Source of the DNA: Pseudomonas sp. MAG733B
GTDB lineage: Bacteria > Pseudomonadota > Gammaproteobacteria > Pseudomonadales > Pseudomonadaceae
Direction: 5' to 3'
DNA length: 64,000 nt
NCBI RefSeq assembly: GCF_036884845.1
Contig: NZ_CP145732.1
Coordinates: 6,232,501 to 6,296,500 of the forward strand
The position numbers were made by a program, and so were the translations under genes. A model generated the notes under the pieces. The model ran no database searches, was not told the DNA's origin, and saw only the letters and a program-made list of their open reading frames with translations. Positions 47,659 through 58,929 of the stretch are shown here, one piece after another (position 1 is the first letter of the stretch; each line of letters begins with the position of its first letter).

Positions 47659-48285
47659 ATGGATGACTCAGATTACTTACGCCTGCTGACCATCGCGGCC
47701 GAGCAAGCCAACGCGTTCCTGTCCAATGCCCGCAAATGGGAGCGTGAGCGTTGGGTCTGTCAGCGCCTGCTGCAAGGGCTGAACATTCCCTATCGCGCCG
47801 ACGAATTCGCCCCGGCCGGAGAGCCGCCGGACGTGTTGTTTCGCGACGCCAGTTTCGAGGTGTTCTTCGTGCTCGATGAGGGCCGGCGCCTCAATGATGA
47901 ATGGCGAGATGAGCTGCAACGTCGACGCAGTGCGTTCTCCCTTAGCCAATTGGTAAGACGCGAAGCCAAGCCGCGACGCATCCCCGCCAACGAATTCTTG
48001 CTGCGACTGGCTCCGACCTTGCGCAAAAAAGCGCACAACTACAAAGAACGCGGTATGGACCTGGGTGAGCTGGACATCATCGCCTTCGCCAGCCTCAAGC
48101 GCGAAGTGCTGGACCTCAACAGCCATTTCCCGCCGCCTACGGAATACCTGCGCCAGGGTTGGCGCTCGCTGTCGCTGGTGGGTCCGACCTTCGCTCGCGT
48201 GCTGTTCGCCCATCCTGATGCACCGGACTTCCTGCGCAGCAACCTCGGACGCAGCATCGTTTTCGATGTCGGGATCAGCCTGTGA
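47659..48285 (+). CDS. DUF1780 domain-containing protein
   Basis: A 208-residue soluble protein, largely helical and rich in Arg, with DYLRLLTIAAEQANAFLS at the start and FARVLFAHPDAPDFLRSNLGRS (in part) near the end. It matches DUF1780, a Pseudomonas-centred family with no known role. The next gene, a MOSC protein, starts with a GTG overlapping its stop, so the two are co-translated. It is divergent from the benK operon. Confidence 0.82.
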   Translation: MDDSDYLRLLTIAAEQANAFLSNARKWERERWVCQRLLQGLNIPYRADEFAPAGEPPDVLFRDASFEVFFVLDEGRRLNDEWRDELQRRRSAFSLSQLVRREAKPRRIPANEFLLRLAPTLRKKAHNYKERGMDLGELDIIAFASLKREVLDLNSHFPPPTEYLRQGWRSLSLVGPTFARVLFAHPDAPDFLRSNLGRSIVFDVGISL

Positions 48286-48809
48286 GTCCGTTACAGGAAT
48301 TGATTGCCCATGTCCCGCAAACCGGCCGCGTACGCTGGATCGGCGTGCGCCCGGAGCGTCACGCGCCGATGATCGAACTGGACGCCGTGGAAGCGCGGCT
48401 TGAATCCGGTTTGACCGGTGACCGCGCCCGGCCCGGCGTACGCAACGCGCGGCAGGTGACGCTGATTCAGTGGGAACATCTGTCGGTGATCAGTTCGCTG
48501 ATGGGACGCACGGCGGATCAACCGGTCCGGCCTGAAGATCTGCGGCGCAATCTCGTTATCAGTGGGATCAACCTGTTCAGCCTCAAGGGGCGACGCTTCC
48601 GGATTGGCCAGGCGATTTTCGAAACCACCGGCTGGTGCCAGCCCTGCGCGCGCCTGGAAAACAACCTCGGCAGCGGAACGTTCCAGGCCGTGCGCGGGCA
48701 TGGCGGAATCACCGCCCGAGTGTTACAAAGTGGCATCATTCGCCTGGAAGATACGGTGAGCGTCGAGCCCTTGCCAGAGAGCGGCTATGCTCCGTTCATC
48801 GCGGGATAA
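48282..48809 (+). CDS. MOSC domain-containing protein
   Basis: A 175-residue protein of the MOSC (molybdenum cofactor sulfurase C-terminal) family. RWIGVRPERHAPM is at the start, GDRARPGVRNARQVTLIQWEHL in the middle (in shorter runs), and WCQPCARLE near residue 125 holds the conserved Cys region. MOSC proteins such as YiiM reduce N-hydroxylated compounds using Moco. The GTG start at 48282 overlaps the DUF1780 stop by four bases. Confidence 0.86.
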   Translation: MSPLQELIAHVPQTGRVRWIGVRPERHAPMIELDAVEARLESGLTGDRARPGVRNARQVTLIQWEHLSVISSLMGRTADQPVRPEDLRRNLVISGINLFSLKGRRFRIGQAIFETTGWCQPCARLENNLGSGTFQAVRGHGGITARVLQSGIIRLEDTVSVEPLPESGYAPFIAG

Positions 48810-48863
48810 CGCCCGTTGTAGCTTCATCACATTTAGCAACGTCTACCCCTGACGAGGCCCGAT

Positions 48864-49037
48864 ATGACCAGCCGCCTGAACCCTGACGACCAGAAGCATG
48901 TCGAAGCGTATCTGCAACTGTCCCAACACCGAGTCGAGCGCCGGCCATTCCGGCCGTGGATGCTCCTGGTGATGGTGCTGGCAGTAACCATTGGTCTGGG
49001 CCTGTTGAGCCGACTTATCAGTTACCTGACGCTATGA
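48864..49037 (+). CDS. DUF3094 small membrane protein
   Basis: A 57-residue protein, MTSRLNPDDQKHVEAYL at the start and RLISYLTL at the end, with one hydrophobic helix (about residues 32-50). It matches DUF3094, a small single-pass family found in pseudomonads. A GAGGCCCGAT ribosome site precedes it. It lies between the MOSC gene and ndh and is easily missed because of its size. Confidence 0.78.
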   Translation: MTSRLNPDDQKHVEAYLQLSQHRVERRPFRPWMLLVMVLAVTIGLGLLSRLISYLTL

Positions 49038-49097
49038 GCTGCCTTGCGCTCGCTCGGGTAATTGCACCGATTTCTTTTAGCCTTGCGAGTTATCCCC

Positions 49098-50396
49098 ATG
49101 TCCCATCGTATTGTTATTGTCGGCGGCGGCGCCGGCGGTCTGGAGTTGGCTACCCGTCTGGGTAAGACTCTAGGCAAGCGCGGCACGGCCAGCGTCATGT
49201 TGGTCGACGCGAACCTGACCCACATCTGGAAACCGTTGTTGCACGAAGTGGCGGCCGGTTCCCTGAACTCTTCCGAAGATGAACTCAACTATGTTGCCCA
49301 AGCGAAATGGAACCACTTCGAGTTCCAGCTGGGACGCATGAGCGGGCTCGATCGCGCGAACAAGAAAATCCAGCTGGCCGCCACCTATGACGAAGCCGGC
49401 CTGGAATTGGTGCCGGCGCGGGAAGTGCCTTACGACTCGCTGGTGATTTCCGTCGGCAGTACCACCAACGACTTCGGCACCCAGGGCGCGGCGCAGCATT
49501 GCCTGTTCCTCGACACCCGCAAACAGGCCGAGCGTTTCCATCAGCAATTGCTCAACCACTACCTGCGCGCCCATGCCGGACAGACCGACGCGGTCGAGCA
49601 AATCAGCGTGGCCATCGTCGGCGCCGGTGCCACCGGGGTCGAACTGGCAGCTGAACTGCACAACGCCGCCCATGAACTGGCGGCCTATGGCCTGGACCGG
49701 ATCAAACCGGAAAACATGCACATCACCCTGATCGAAGCCGGGCCACGGGTGCTGCCGGCGCTGCCTGAGCGGATCGGCGGACCTGTGCATAAAACCCTGG
49801 AGAAACTCGGGGTCAACGTGATGACCAACGCGGCGGTCAGCGAAGTGACGGCGGATAGCTTGATCACCGCCGATGGCAAAGTGATCAACGCCAGCCTGAA
49901 AGTCTGGGCCGCCGGGATTCGCGCACCGGGTTTCCTCAAGGACATCGATGGCCTGGAGACCAACCGCATCAACCAACTGCAAGTGCTGCCGACCCTGCAA
50001 ACCACTCGCGACGAAAACATCTTTGCCTTTGGTGACTGCGCTGCTTGTCCGCAACCGGGCACCGACCGCAACGTGCCGCCGCGCGCCCAGGCAGCGCATC
50101 AACAGGCGTCGTTGCTGGCCAAATCGCTGAAGCTGCGCATCGAAGGCAAGGCATTGCCGGAGTACAAGTACACCGACTACGGCTCGCTGATCTCGCTGTC
50201 ACGTTTCTCGGCTGTGGGTAACTTGATGGGCAACCTCACCGGCAGCGTGATGCTGGAAGGCTGGCTGGCGCGGATGTTCTACGTGTCGCTGTACCGCATG
50301 CACCAGATGGCGCTGTACGGACCGTTTCGCACGGCGATGCTGATGCTGGGGAGCAAGATCGGACGCGGGACCGAGCCGCGTCTCAAACTGCACTGA
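49098..50396 (+). CDS. ndh: Type II NADH dehydrogenase (NAD(P)/FAD-dependent oxidoreductase)
   Basis: A 432-residue single-subunit, non-proton-pumping NADH:quinone oxidoreductase. FAD-binding GGGAGGLELATRLG (about residues 9-22), NAD-binding VGAGATGVELAAEL (about 177-190) and a second FAD motif NIFAFGDCAAC (about 308-318) are clear. A C-terminal amphipathic or hydrophobic stretch should bind it to the inner membrane. The start is the ATG at 49098, not the longer frame. Confidence 0.92.
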   Translation: MSHRIVIVGGGAGGLELATRLGKTLGKRGTASVMLVDANLTHIWKPLLHEVAAGSLNSSEDELNYVAQAKWNHFEFQLGRMSGLDRANKKIQLAATYDEAGLELVPAREVPYDSLVISVGSTTNDFGTQGAAQHCLFLDTRKQAERFHQQLLNHYLRAHAGQTDAVEQISVAIVGAGATGVELAAELHNAAHELAAYGLDRIKPENMHITLIEAGPRVLPALPERIGGPVHKTLEKLGVNVMTNAAVSEVTADSLITADGKVINASLKVWAAGIRAPGFLKDIDGLETNRINQLQVLPTLQTTRDENIFAFGDCAACPQPGTDRNVPPRAQAAHQQASLLAKSLKLRIEGKALPEYKYTDYGSLISLSRFSAVGNLMGNLTGSVMLEGWLARMFYVSLYRMHQMALYGPFRTAMLMLGSKIGRGTEPRLKLH

Positions 50397-50403
50397 TAAA
50401 AAC

Positions 50404-50494
50404 CTGTGGGAGCTAGCCTGCTAGCGATAGCGTCGGAACAGTCAACATCAATGTTGACTGACATAGCGCCATCGCTAGCAGGCTAGCTCCCACA
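50404..50494. repeat. REP doublet, GTGGGAGCTAGCCTGCTAGCG family
   Basis: CTGTGGGAGCTAGCCTGCTA and its inverted copy flank about 45 bases containing a smaller palindrome (GTCAACATCAATGTTGAC). The same REP unit occurs at 61851 in the opposite arrangement. Confidence 0.9.
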
Positions 50495-50511
50495 ATTTCT
50501 ATCTGAAGAAA

Positions 50512-52218
<1,707 letters not shown>

Positions 52219-52249
52219 CTAAAGAGATGAATGCACTTTTTCGAAGGCA

Positions 52250-52285
52250 AAAAAAATCCCCGTATCTTTCGATACGAGGATTTTT
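52250..52285 (-). terminator. Terminator of the tRNA cluster
   Basis: On the minus strand AATCCTCGTATC and GATACGGGGATT pair around a GAAA loop, followed by eight T. Confidence 0.9.
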
Positions 52286-52289
52286 AATA

Positions 52290-52366
52290 TGGTCGGGGTA
52301 AGGGGATTCGAACTCCTGACATCCTGCTCCCAAAGCAGGCGCGCTACCGGACTGCGCTATACCCCG
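52290..52366 (-). tRNA. tRNA-Pro(TGG), distal copy
   Basis: 77 nt with encoded CCA. The acceptor stem is CGGGGTA / TACCCCG; the anticodon stem CCTGC / GCAGG encloses TTTGGGA, giving anticodon TGG. It is identical to the copy at 52543 and begins directly after a terminator-like hairpin. Confidence 0.97.
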
Positions 52367-52368
52367 GT

Positions 52369-52399
52369 AAAAAAAAGGCACCTTTTAAAGGCGCCTTCT
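52369..52399 (-). terminator. Terminator-like hairpin inside the tRNA cluster
   Basis: On the minus strand AAGGCGCC and GGTGCCTT pair (one G-T) around a seven-base A/T loop, then eight T run almost to the 5' end of the distal tRNA-Pro. This would end a transcript after tRNA-Lys. Confidence 0.75.
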
Positions 52400-52461
52400 T
52401 CGATCAGTGCTTTTGGCCTCTGATCTTAAGATTCGATTCCAGCGCTAACTGGTTTCAAAAA

Positions 52462-52537
52462 TGGTGGGTCGTGTGGGATTCGAACCTACGACCAATTGGT
52501 TAAAAGCCAACTGCTCTACCAACTGAGCTAACGACCC
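52462..52537 (-). tRNA. tRNA-Lys(TTT)
   Basis: 76 nt with encoded CCA. The acceptor is GGGTCGT / ACGACCC; the anticodon loop CTTTTAA gives TTT. It lies 5 bases after the proximal tRNA-Pro. Confidence 0.97.
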
Positions 52538-52542
52538 AAAAA

Positions 52543-52619
52543 TGGTCGGGGTAAGGGGATTCGAACTCCTGACATCCTGCTCCCAAAGCAGGCGCGCTAC
52601 CGGACTGCGCTATACCCCG
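52543..52619 (-). tRNA. tRNA-Pro(TGG), proximal copy
   Basis: 77 nt, identical in the mature sequence to the copy at 52290, with anticodon TGG. It lies between tRNA-Asn and tRNA-Lys. Confidence 0.97.
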
Positions 52620-52628
52620 GTTTGAAAT

Positions 52629-52704
52629 TGGCTCCGTGACCAGGACTCGAACCTGGGACCCAATGATTAACAGTCATTTGCTCTACCGACTGAGCTATCA
52701 CGGA
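52629..52704 (-). tRNA. tRNA-Asn(GTT)
   Basis: 76 nt with encoded CCA. The acceptor is TCCGTGA / TCACGGA; the anticodon loop CTGTTAA gives GTT. It is the first tRNA after the promoter. Confidence 0.97.
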
Positions 52705-52792
52705 ACTACACATTTCAATTTACAACGGTGAAGCTTTACTGCGTTCTCTTCGACCCGTTCGCATCGCTGCGTTCGTGTGTCTGAGGCGCGCT

Positions 52793-52820
52793 ATTCTACA
52801 ATCTTAAGCACCTCTGTCAA
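52793..52820 (-). promoter_or_regulatory. Promoter of the tRNA cluster with GC-rich discriminator
   Basis: TTGACA and TAGAAT on the minus strand, 16 bases apart, followed by AGCGCGCC as discriminator, the pattern of stringently controlled stable-RNA promoters. DksA, encoded in this window, would act here. Confidence 0.85.
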
Positions 52821-52952
52821 CCCCCTAAATTGCTTTCAAGTTAATGATTTGCAACTTATTTCAGATTTCCGCTTGGGGAGCAGAAACCCTACCGGGTGAC
52901 TTACTGCGGGGCGCACTTTACAAGCCTTTTCCTTTAAGTTCAACAGCCTGGC

Positions 52953-52988
52953 GAAAAAAAGGCCTCGCAATGCGAGGCCTCCTTTTTT
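52953..52988 (-). terminator. Intrinsic terminator after clpB
   Basis: AGGCCTCGC and GCGAGGCCT pair around a tiny loop; on the minus strand seven T follow. It lies 17 bases past the clpB stop. Confidence 0.9.
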
Positions 52989-53004
52989 GTGCTGCCGTTT
53001 GGAC

Positions 53005-55569
53005 TCAGTTGAAAACGATTTCGTCGTTTTCCACTGTACCCACAGCAGTGTCTCCCGGCATGAAGCGACCGGACAGAATCAGCTGTGCCAGCGGGTTTTC
53101 GATCCAGCGCTGGATCGCCCGTTTCAGTGGCCGCGCGCCGTACACCGGGTCGTAACCGACCGCGATCAGCTTATCCATGGCCTCTGGGCTCAACTCCAGC
53201 TTCAACTCGCGCTCAGTCAGACGACTGCGCAGACGACTCAACTGGATCTCGGTAATGCCAGCGATCTGATCCCGCGCCAACGGCTCGAAGATCACCACTT
53301 CGTCGACCCGGTTGATGAACTCCGGCCGGAAGTGGCTGGAAATCGCATCCATCACCGCTGCACGCTGCGCTTCACGATCACCGACCAGCTCCTGGATCTG
53401 CACCGAGCCCAGGTTGGAGGTCATGACAATCACGGTGTTCTTGAAATCTACCGTGCGGCCATGGCTGTCGGTCAGGCGACCGTCTTCGAGCACTTGCAGC
53501 AAGATGTTGAACACATCCGGGTGCGCCTTCTCGACTTCGTCCAGCAAGATCACCGAATAAGGCTTGCGACGCACCGCCTCGGTCAGGTAACCGCCCTCTT
53601 CATAGCCTACATAGCCTGGTGGCGCGCCAATCAAGCGAGCCACGGAATGCTTCTCCATGAACTCGGACATATCGATCCGCACCATCGCCTCTTCGGTATC
53701 AAAGAGGAATTCGGCCAGCGCCTTGCACAGCTCGGTTTTACCGACACCGGTCGGGCCGAGGAACATGAACGAACCACTCGGGCGATTCGGGTCGGACAAC
53801 CCGGCACGGGAACGCCGCACCGCGTTGGAAACCGCGACCACCGCTTCGTCCTGACCGATCACACGCTGGTGCAACAGGCTTTCCATCTTCATCAACTTGT
53901 CGCGCTCGCCTTCGAGCATCTTCGACACCGGAATACCGGTCCACTTCGAGACGACTTCGGCGATCTCTTCTTCAGTCACCTTGCTGCGCAGCAACTGGTT
54001 TTCGGCTTTGCCGTGCTGATCGACCATCTGCAGGCTGCGCTCCAGGTCCGGGATCACCCCGTACTGCAATTCGGCCATGCGATTCAGGTCGCCTTTGCGG
54101 CGCGCGGTTTCCAGTTCCTGACGGGACTGTTCAATCTTTTGCTGAATCTGCGCAGAACCCTGAACCTCGGCCTTTTCCGAGTTCCAGATTTCTTCAAGAT
54201 CCGAGTACTCACGCTCGAGACGAACGATTTCTTCCTGGAGTTTCTCCAGGCGTTTGATCGCCGCTTCGTCGCTTTCTTTCTTCAGTGCCTGGGACTCCAC
54301 CTTCAACTGAATCAGGCGACGCTCCAGACGGTCCAGCACTTCCGGCTTGGAGTCGATCTCCATGCGGATGCGGCTGGCCGCTTCGTCGATCAGGTCGATG
54401 GCCTTGTCCGGCAACTGACGGTCAGTGATGTAACGATGGCTGAGCTTGGCCGCCGCGATGATCGCACCGTCGGTGATCGCCACCTTGTGGTGAACTTCGT
54501 AGCGCTCTTTCAGGCCACGCAGGATCGCGATGGTGTCTTCTTCGCTCGGCTCATCCACCAGCACTTTCTGGAAGCGACGCTCAAGCGCCGCATCCTTCTC
54601 TATATATTGGCGGTACTCGTTGAGCGTGGTCGCACCGACGCAATGCAGCTCACCGCGAGCCAGCGCAGGTTTGAGCATGTTGCCCGCATCCATCGAGCCT
54701 TCGCCTTTACCGGCGCCGACCATGGTGTGCAGTTCGTCAATGAACAGAATGATCTGCCCTTCCTGCTTCGACAGTTCGTTGAGCAGCGACTTGAGGCGCT
54801 CTTCGAACTCACCGCGATACTTGGCACCGGCAATCAACGCCCCCATGTCCAGGGACAGCAAGCGCTTGCCCTTGAGGCCGTCCGGCACTTCACCGTTGAT
54901 GATGCGCTGGGCCAGGCCTTCGGCGATGGCGGTTTTACCGACGCCAGGCTCACCAATCAGCACCGGGTTGTTCTTGGTACGGCGTTGCAGGACCTGGATG
55001 GTCCGGCGAATTTCGTCGTCACGGCCGATCACCGGATCGAGCTTGCCGTCTTCGGCGCGCTTGGTCAGGTCGACGGTGTACTTATCCAGCGCCTGCCGCG
55101 CTTCCTCGTGATTCGGGTCGTTGACGGCCTCGCCACCACGCAGGTTGTTGATCGCGTTTTCCAGGGCTTTCTTGCTCACGCCCTGACCGAGCAACAGTTT
55201 GCCGAGCTTGCTGTTTTCGTCCATGGCGGCGAGTAGCACCAGTTCGCTGGAAATGAACTGGTCGCCCTTCTGCTGGGCCAGGCGATCAGCCTGATTGAGC
55301 AGACGTGCCAGATCCTGCGACATGTTGACGTCGCCGGTCGGGTTCTGGATTTTCGGCAGCTGGTCGAGCTCTTTGGTCAGCTCTTTACGCAAGCTGTTGA
55401 CGTCGAAGCCCACCTGCATCAACAGGGGCTTGATCGAGCCGCCCTGCTGTTCGAGCAAGGCCTGCATCAAGTGCGCCGGCTCGATGGCCGGATGATCGAG
55501 ACCGACGGCCAGGGATTGGGCATCGGACAATGCTAACTGCAATTTGCTGGTTAAACGGTCTATACGCAT
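53005..55569 (-). CDS. clpB: ATP-dependent chaperone ClpB
   Basis: An 854-residue hexameric disaggregase acting with DnaK. The N-domain (about 1-145) has two Clp repeats. The first AAA+ has Walker A GEPGVGKT (about 205-212); a coiled-coil middle domain (about 400-520) carries the family's hallmark leucines. The second AAA+ has GPTGVGKT (about 605-612) and the sensor/C-terminal part follows. It has no IGL/F tripeptide for ClpP binding, as expected for ClpB. I could not find a clear heat-shock (sigma-32) promoter in the 130 bases upstream. The start is the ATG at 55569. Confidence 0.97.
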   Translation of the reverse strand: MRIDRLTSKLQLALSDAQSLAVGLDHPAIEPAHLMQALLEQQGGSIKPLLMQVGFDVNSLRKELTKELDQLPKIQNPTGDVNMSQDLARLLNQADRLAQQKGDQFISSELVLLAAMDENSKLGKLLLGQGVSKKALENAINNLRGGEAVNDPNHEEARQALDKYTVDLTKRAEDGKLDPVIGRDDEIRRTIQVLQRRTKNNPVLIGEPGVGKTAIAEGLAQRIINGEVPDGLKGKRLLSLDMGALIAGAKYRGEFEERLKSLLNELSKQEGQIILFIDELHTMVGAGKGEGSMDAGNMLKPALARGELHCVGATTLNEYRQYIEKDAALERRFQKVLVDEPSEEDTIAILRGLKERYEVHHKVAITDGAIIAAAKLSHRYITDRQLPDKAIDLIDEAASRIRMEIDSKPEVLDRLERRLIQLKVESQALKKESDEAAIKRLEKLQEEIVRLEREYSDLEEIWNSEKAEVQGSAQIQQKIEQSRQELETARRKGDLNRMAELQYGVIPDLERSLQMVDQHGKAENQLLRSKVTEEEIAEVVSKWTGIPVSKMLEGERDKLMKMESLLHQRVIGQDEAVVAVSNAVRRSRAGLSDPNRPSGSFMFLGPTGVGKTELCKALAEFLFDTEEAMVRIDMSEFMEKHSVARLIGAPPGYVGYEEGGYLTEAVRRKPYSVILLDEVEKAHPDVFNILLQVLEDGRLTDSHGRTVDFKNTVIVMTSNLGSVQIQELVGDREAQRAAVMDAISSHFRPEFINRVDEVVIFEPLARDQIAGITEIQLSRLRSRLTERELKLELSPEAMDKLIAVGYDPVYGARPLKRAIQRWIENPLAQLILSGRFMPGDTAVGTVENDEIVFN

Positions 55570-55699
55570 GGGTCACCTTCCTTTTGAGCAGGCCGGACCT
55601 ATAAAACATCCTGAATGAAGAAACCTGCCAGATACCACAATAGATGTGGTCGATTCTGGGAGTTTCAAGCGTCGTGACGTTGATGCAGGTCAGGAAAGT

Positions 55700-56425
55700 C
55701 TAGCGTTCGAGCCAGATCAAGGAAGCAAATCGACCAGTGCGAGGGCTGCGTCGGTAAGAAAAGAAGCGCGGATCTGTCACGGTGCAGAAACCACCGCCAT
55801 AGACTGCAGTCACACCGCGAGCCGCCAGACGCAGACGCGCCAGCTTATAGATGTCGGCCATGAACTTGCCGGCATTGACGCTCGGCACAAAGGCTTCAAC
55901 CGCTTGCGGCAATTGCTGCACGAAGGTTTCGCGCACTTCCGGGCCAACTTCAAAGGCTTGCGGGCCAATGGCCGGACCGAGCCAGACCAGCACGTCGGCA
56001 GGTGGCACGGCCAGACTGTCGAGCGTGGCTTCCAGCACACCCGCCGCCAACCCGCGCCAACCGGCATGGGCCGCCGCAACGCGAGTGCCGGCACGGTCGC
56101 AAAACAATGCTGGCAGGCAATCGGCGGTCATTGCTGCGCAAGCGATGCCGGGAGTCGAAGTCCAACTGGCATCAGCGGTGACTACCTGACTTGGGTCTGC
56201 ATGGGCCACGACAATGCCGTGGACCTGCTGTAGCCAGGCCGGTTGAATAGAGAAGTGATCGGTAAGACGACGGCGGTTCTCGGCGACAGCTTCAGGGCTG
56301 TCGTCGACATGGTCACCGAGGTTGAGGCTGTCGAACGGCGCCAGACTGACGCCGCCCGCACGGGTAGTCACACAGGCTTTGACCCCGGCCGGCGCGGGCC
56401 AGTCAGGAATCAGCCAGTCACTCAT
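55700..56425 (-). CDS. pgeF: Peptidoglycan editing factor PgeF (multicopper-oxidase-like, YfiH/DUF152)
   Basis: A 241-residue cytoplasmic protein of the YfiH family, once called laccase-domain or polyphenol oxidase. Metal-site residues appear in LQQVHG, MTADCLP and AHAGWRGLAAG. PgeF has been reported to remove faulty serine-containing precursors from peptidoglycan. The start is at 56425 (MSDWLIPDW), overlapping the rluD stop by ATGA; the longer frame reads into rluD. Confidence 0.9.
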   Translation of the reverse strand: MSDWLIPDWPAPAGVKACVTTRAGGVSLAPFDSLNLGDHVDDSPEAVAENRRRLTDHFSIQPAWLQQVHGIVVAHADPSQVVTADASWTSTPGIACAAMTADCLPALFCDRAGTRVAAAHAGWRGLAAGVLEATLDSLAVPPADVLVWLGPAIGPQAFEVGPEVRETFVQQLPQAVEAFVPSVNAGKFMADIYKLARLRLAARGVTAVYGGGFCTVTDPRFFSYRRSPRTGRFASLIWLER

Positions 56426-57384
56426 CCGATGAACGCCTCGCGGTCTTGCTTGAGCAGCGTCAGCAACCAGACGAAATCTTCTGGCAACGGCGATTCCCAG
56501 CTCATGCGTTGACCGGTGGTCGGGTGATCCAGCTCCAGGAAACGCGCATGCAGCGCCTGACGCGGGAAGTTTTTCAGCGACTCGACCATGGTCGGGTTGG
56601 CTGCCGGTGGAATCCGGAAACGACCGCCATAGGCAGGATCTCCGACCAACGGGAAGTTGATGTGCGCCATGTGCACGCGAATCTGGTGCGTACGACCGGT
56701 TTCCAGCTTCACCCGCACGTGGGTGTGGGAGCGGAAACGCTCGAGCACGCGGTAATGGCTGACGGCTTGCTTGCCACCTTCCATCACGGCCATGCGCTGG
56801 CGCTGCTGGCCGTGACGACCGATCGGCGCGTTGATCTTGCCGCCGGCGGTTACCACACCAATCACGATGCATTCATAGATGCGGCTGACACTGCGGCTCT
56901 GCAACTGTGTAACCAGCTGCGTCTGCGCCTGAATGGTCTTGGCCACCACCATCAGACCGGTGGTGTCCTTGTCCAGACGGTGCACGATACCGGCGCGGGG
57001 CACATTGACGATGTCCGGCACGTGGTGCAGCAAGGCGTTGAGCAAGGTGCCGTCGGCGTGACCGGCAGCCGGGTGAACCACCAGGCCCGCAGGCTTGTTG
57101 ATCACCAGGATGTCGTCATCTTCGTAGACGATGTCCAGGGCAATGTCTTGAGCGACCCATTCGCCCTGAGCTTCCTGCTCGGCAGTGAGTTCAAGAATGG
57201 CGCCACCGTGAACGATGTCTCGCGGGCGGATAACCGCCCCATCCACAGTCAGGCGGCCGTCTTTGATCCAGGCGGAAAGGCGCGAGCGCGAGTGCTCAGC
57301 GAATAATTGTGCGGCGACTTGATCGAGGCGTTGGCCGCCCAATTCGGACGGCACCTCTGCGCGAAGTTCAATTTTATCGGACAT
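56422..57384 (-). CDS. rluD: 23S rRNA pseudouridine(1911/1915/1917) synthase
   Basis: A 320-residue RluA-family synthase. The S4 RNA-binding domain (about 14-75, [21 protein letters not shown] in part) precedes the catalytic domain with Asp in [13 protein letters not shown] (about residue 140). The length and the [17 protein letters not shown] start fit RluD. It is coupled to pgeF and divergent from bamD, an arrangement conserved in gamma-proteobacteria. Confidence 0.95.
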   Translation of the reverse strand: MSDKIELRAEVPSELGGQRLDQVAAQLFAEHSRSRLSAWIKDGRLTVDGAVIRPRDIVHGGAILELTAEQEAQGEWVAQDIALDIVYEDDDILVINKPAGLVVHPAAGHADGTLLNALLHHVPDIVNVPRAGIVHRLDKDTTGLMVVAKTIQAQTQLVTQLQSRSVSRIYECIVIGVVTAGGKINAPIGRHGQQRQRMAVMEGGKQAVSHYRVLERFRSHTHVRVKLETGRTHQIRVHMAHINFPLVGDPAYGGRFRIPPAANPTMVESLKNFPRQALHARFLELDHPTTGQRMSWESPLPEDFVWLLTLLKQDREAFIG

Positions 57385-57535
57385 GCTCAGACTAGGCGTC
57401 GGCACAGCCTTTGGTTTCGGCTGCGCGCTTGTGGTTAAATACGGCGTCTTTTGCCCCGAGGCTATTCAACGGGGCGCTCATCATAACAGGACGGCCACGC
57501 CCAAGACAGCGGCCGTCATAGGGACGCAAGCCGCC

Positions 57536-58558
57536 ATGCAAGTGAAACACCTGCTGCTGATCGCCATCCTCGCATTGACCGCTGCTTGCTCATCGAAGGA
57601 AGTCGTAGACGAAAACCTGAGTGAAGTCGAGTTGTACCAACAGGCCCAGGCCGATCTGGACAACAACAGCTACACCAGCGCCACCGCCAAGCTGAAGGCT
57701 CTGGAGTCGCGTTATCCGTTCGGTCGTTATGCTGACCAGGCTCAACTCGAACTGATCTACGCCAACTACAAAAACGCCGAACCGGAAGCTGCCAAAGCCG
57801 CTGCCGAGCGTTTCATTCGTCTGCACCCACAGCACCCGAACGTCGATTACGCCTACTACCTCAAGGGCCTGACTTCGTTCGACCAGGACGTTGGCCTGCT
57901 GTCGCGCTTCCTGCCGCTGGACATGACCAAGCGTGACCCGGGCGCCGCGCGTGACTCCTATAACGAGTTCGCCCAGCTGACCAGCCGCTTCCCGAACAGC
58001 CGTTACTCGCCTGACGCCAAGCAGCGCATGATCTACCTGCGCAACCTGCTGGCAGCCTACGAGATCCACGTTGCCGACTATTACCTGACCCGTCAGGCCT
58101 ATGTCGCTGCCGCGAACCGTGGCCGCTACGTGGTGGAAAACTTCCAGGAAACCCCTTCGGTCGGCGACGGCCTGGCGGTGATGACCGAGGCTTACCAGCG
58201 TCTGCACCTGGACGAACTGGCCGCCACCAGCCTCGAAACCCTGAAGCTCAACTACCCGAACCACCCAAGCCTGGTTGACGGTCAGTTCGTGCCGTCGGTT
58301 GCCGAAGCCGACAACCGTTCGTGGCTGAGCAAGGCCACCCTGGGCCTGATCGAATCCCGTCCGCCGCTGCCGCCGGGAGAAACCCGCGCCAACCAGGACG
58401 TGCAGAAGCAATTCCAGGACGCGAAAGACGCAATTCCGAGCGATCTCAAGCCTAAAGACGAAAACGGCGATGTGATCGAAGAAGAAGATCACGAAGCGGA
58501 AGGCAACAACGATGACCGTTCGTGGTTCAGCTACATGACTTTCGGCGTGTTCGACTGA
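57536..58558 (+). CDS. bamD: Outer-membrane assembly lipoprotein BamD
   Basis: A 340-residue essential lipoprotein of the BAM complex (formerly ComL). The lipobox LTAACSS puts the lipidated Cys at residue 18. Five tetratricopeptide-type repeats follow ([48 protein letters not shown] and others). The C-terminal 60 residues are acidic and poorly conserved, longer than in E. coli. The start is the ATG at 57536. A strong terminator follows. Confidence 0.95.
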   Translation: MQVKHLLLIAILALTAACSSKEVVDENLSEVELYQQAQADLDNNSYTSATAKLKALESRYPFGRYADQAQLELIYANYKNAEPEAAKAAAERFIRLHPQHPNVDYAYYLKGLTSFDQDVGLLSRFLPLDMTKRDPGAARDSYNEFAQLTSRFPNSRYSPDAKQRMIYLRNLLAAYEIHVADYYLTRQAYVAAANRGRYVVENFQETPSVGDGLAVMTEAYQRLHLDELAATSLETLKLNYPNHPSLVDGQFVPSVAEADNRSWLSKATLGLIESRPPLPPGETRANQDVQKQFQDAKDAIPSDLKPKDENGDVIEEEDHEAEGNNDDRSWFSYMTFGVFD

Positions 58559-58575
58559 CACGACCGGCAGTACGC

Positions 58576-58605
58576 AAAGGGAGACTCTTGAGTCTCCCTT
58601 TTTTG
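58576..58605 (+). terminator. Intrinsic terminator after bamD
   Basis: AAGGGAGACT and AGTCTCCCTT around a CTTG loop, then T residues, 18 bases past the bamD stop. Confidence 0.9.
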
Positions 58606-58695
58606 TTGCCGTTTTTTTGTGTTGAGCAATTGCACTGTGCGCCTGTCATCTCCCCGGCTAAACTGCCGGTTCATCAGCCAATAAAGCAGCTCATC

Positions 58696-58929
58696 ATGCT
58701 TCGTTTATTATTCTGGATCGCCGTGATTGCCGCCGCCGTGTGGTTCTGGCGCAAGTACAAAAGCGCGGCTGCCGTACCCAAGTCACCTGCCGAACTGGAA
58801 GCGGCACCGATGGTTCGCTGCGCCCATTGCGGCGTGCACCTGCCCCGCGATCGCGCGCTGAACCTTCAAAAACAGTGGTATTGCAGCCAGGCTCATCTGG
58901 AGCAAGGCCCCGGTTCCAGTGATCGCTGA
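58696..58929 (+). CDS. PP0621 family membrane-anchored zinc-ribbon-like protein
   Basis: A 77-residue protein with one N-terminal helix (about residues 2-18) then a small cysteine cluster, CAHCGVHLPRD (about 42-52) and YCSQAH (about 62-67), which could bind zinc. It matches PP0621, a small conserved gene just before pilS in pseudomonads. It overlaps pilS by 11 bases, so it may be part of the same transcript; its function is unknown. Confidence 0.82.
   Translation: MLRLLFWIAVIAAAVWFWRKYKSAAAVPKSPAELEAAPMVRCAHCGVHLPRDRALNLQKQWYCSQAHLEQGPGSSDR

Noticed and set aside
52987..55236. A 749-codon frame opposite clpB
   Set aside because: An antisense shadow; clpB is unmistakable on the minus strand.
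55570..55699. Sigma-32 heat-shock promoter for clpB
   Set aside because: I looked for CTTGAA and CCCCAT-type boxes on the minus strand and found no convincing pair.
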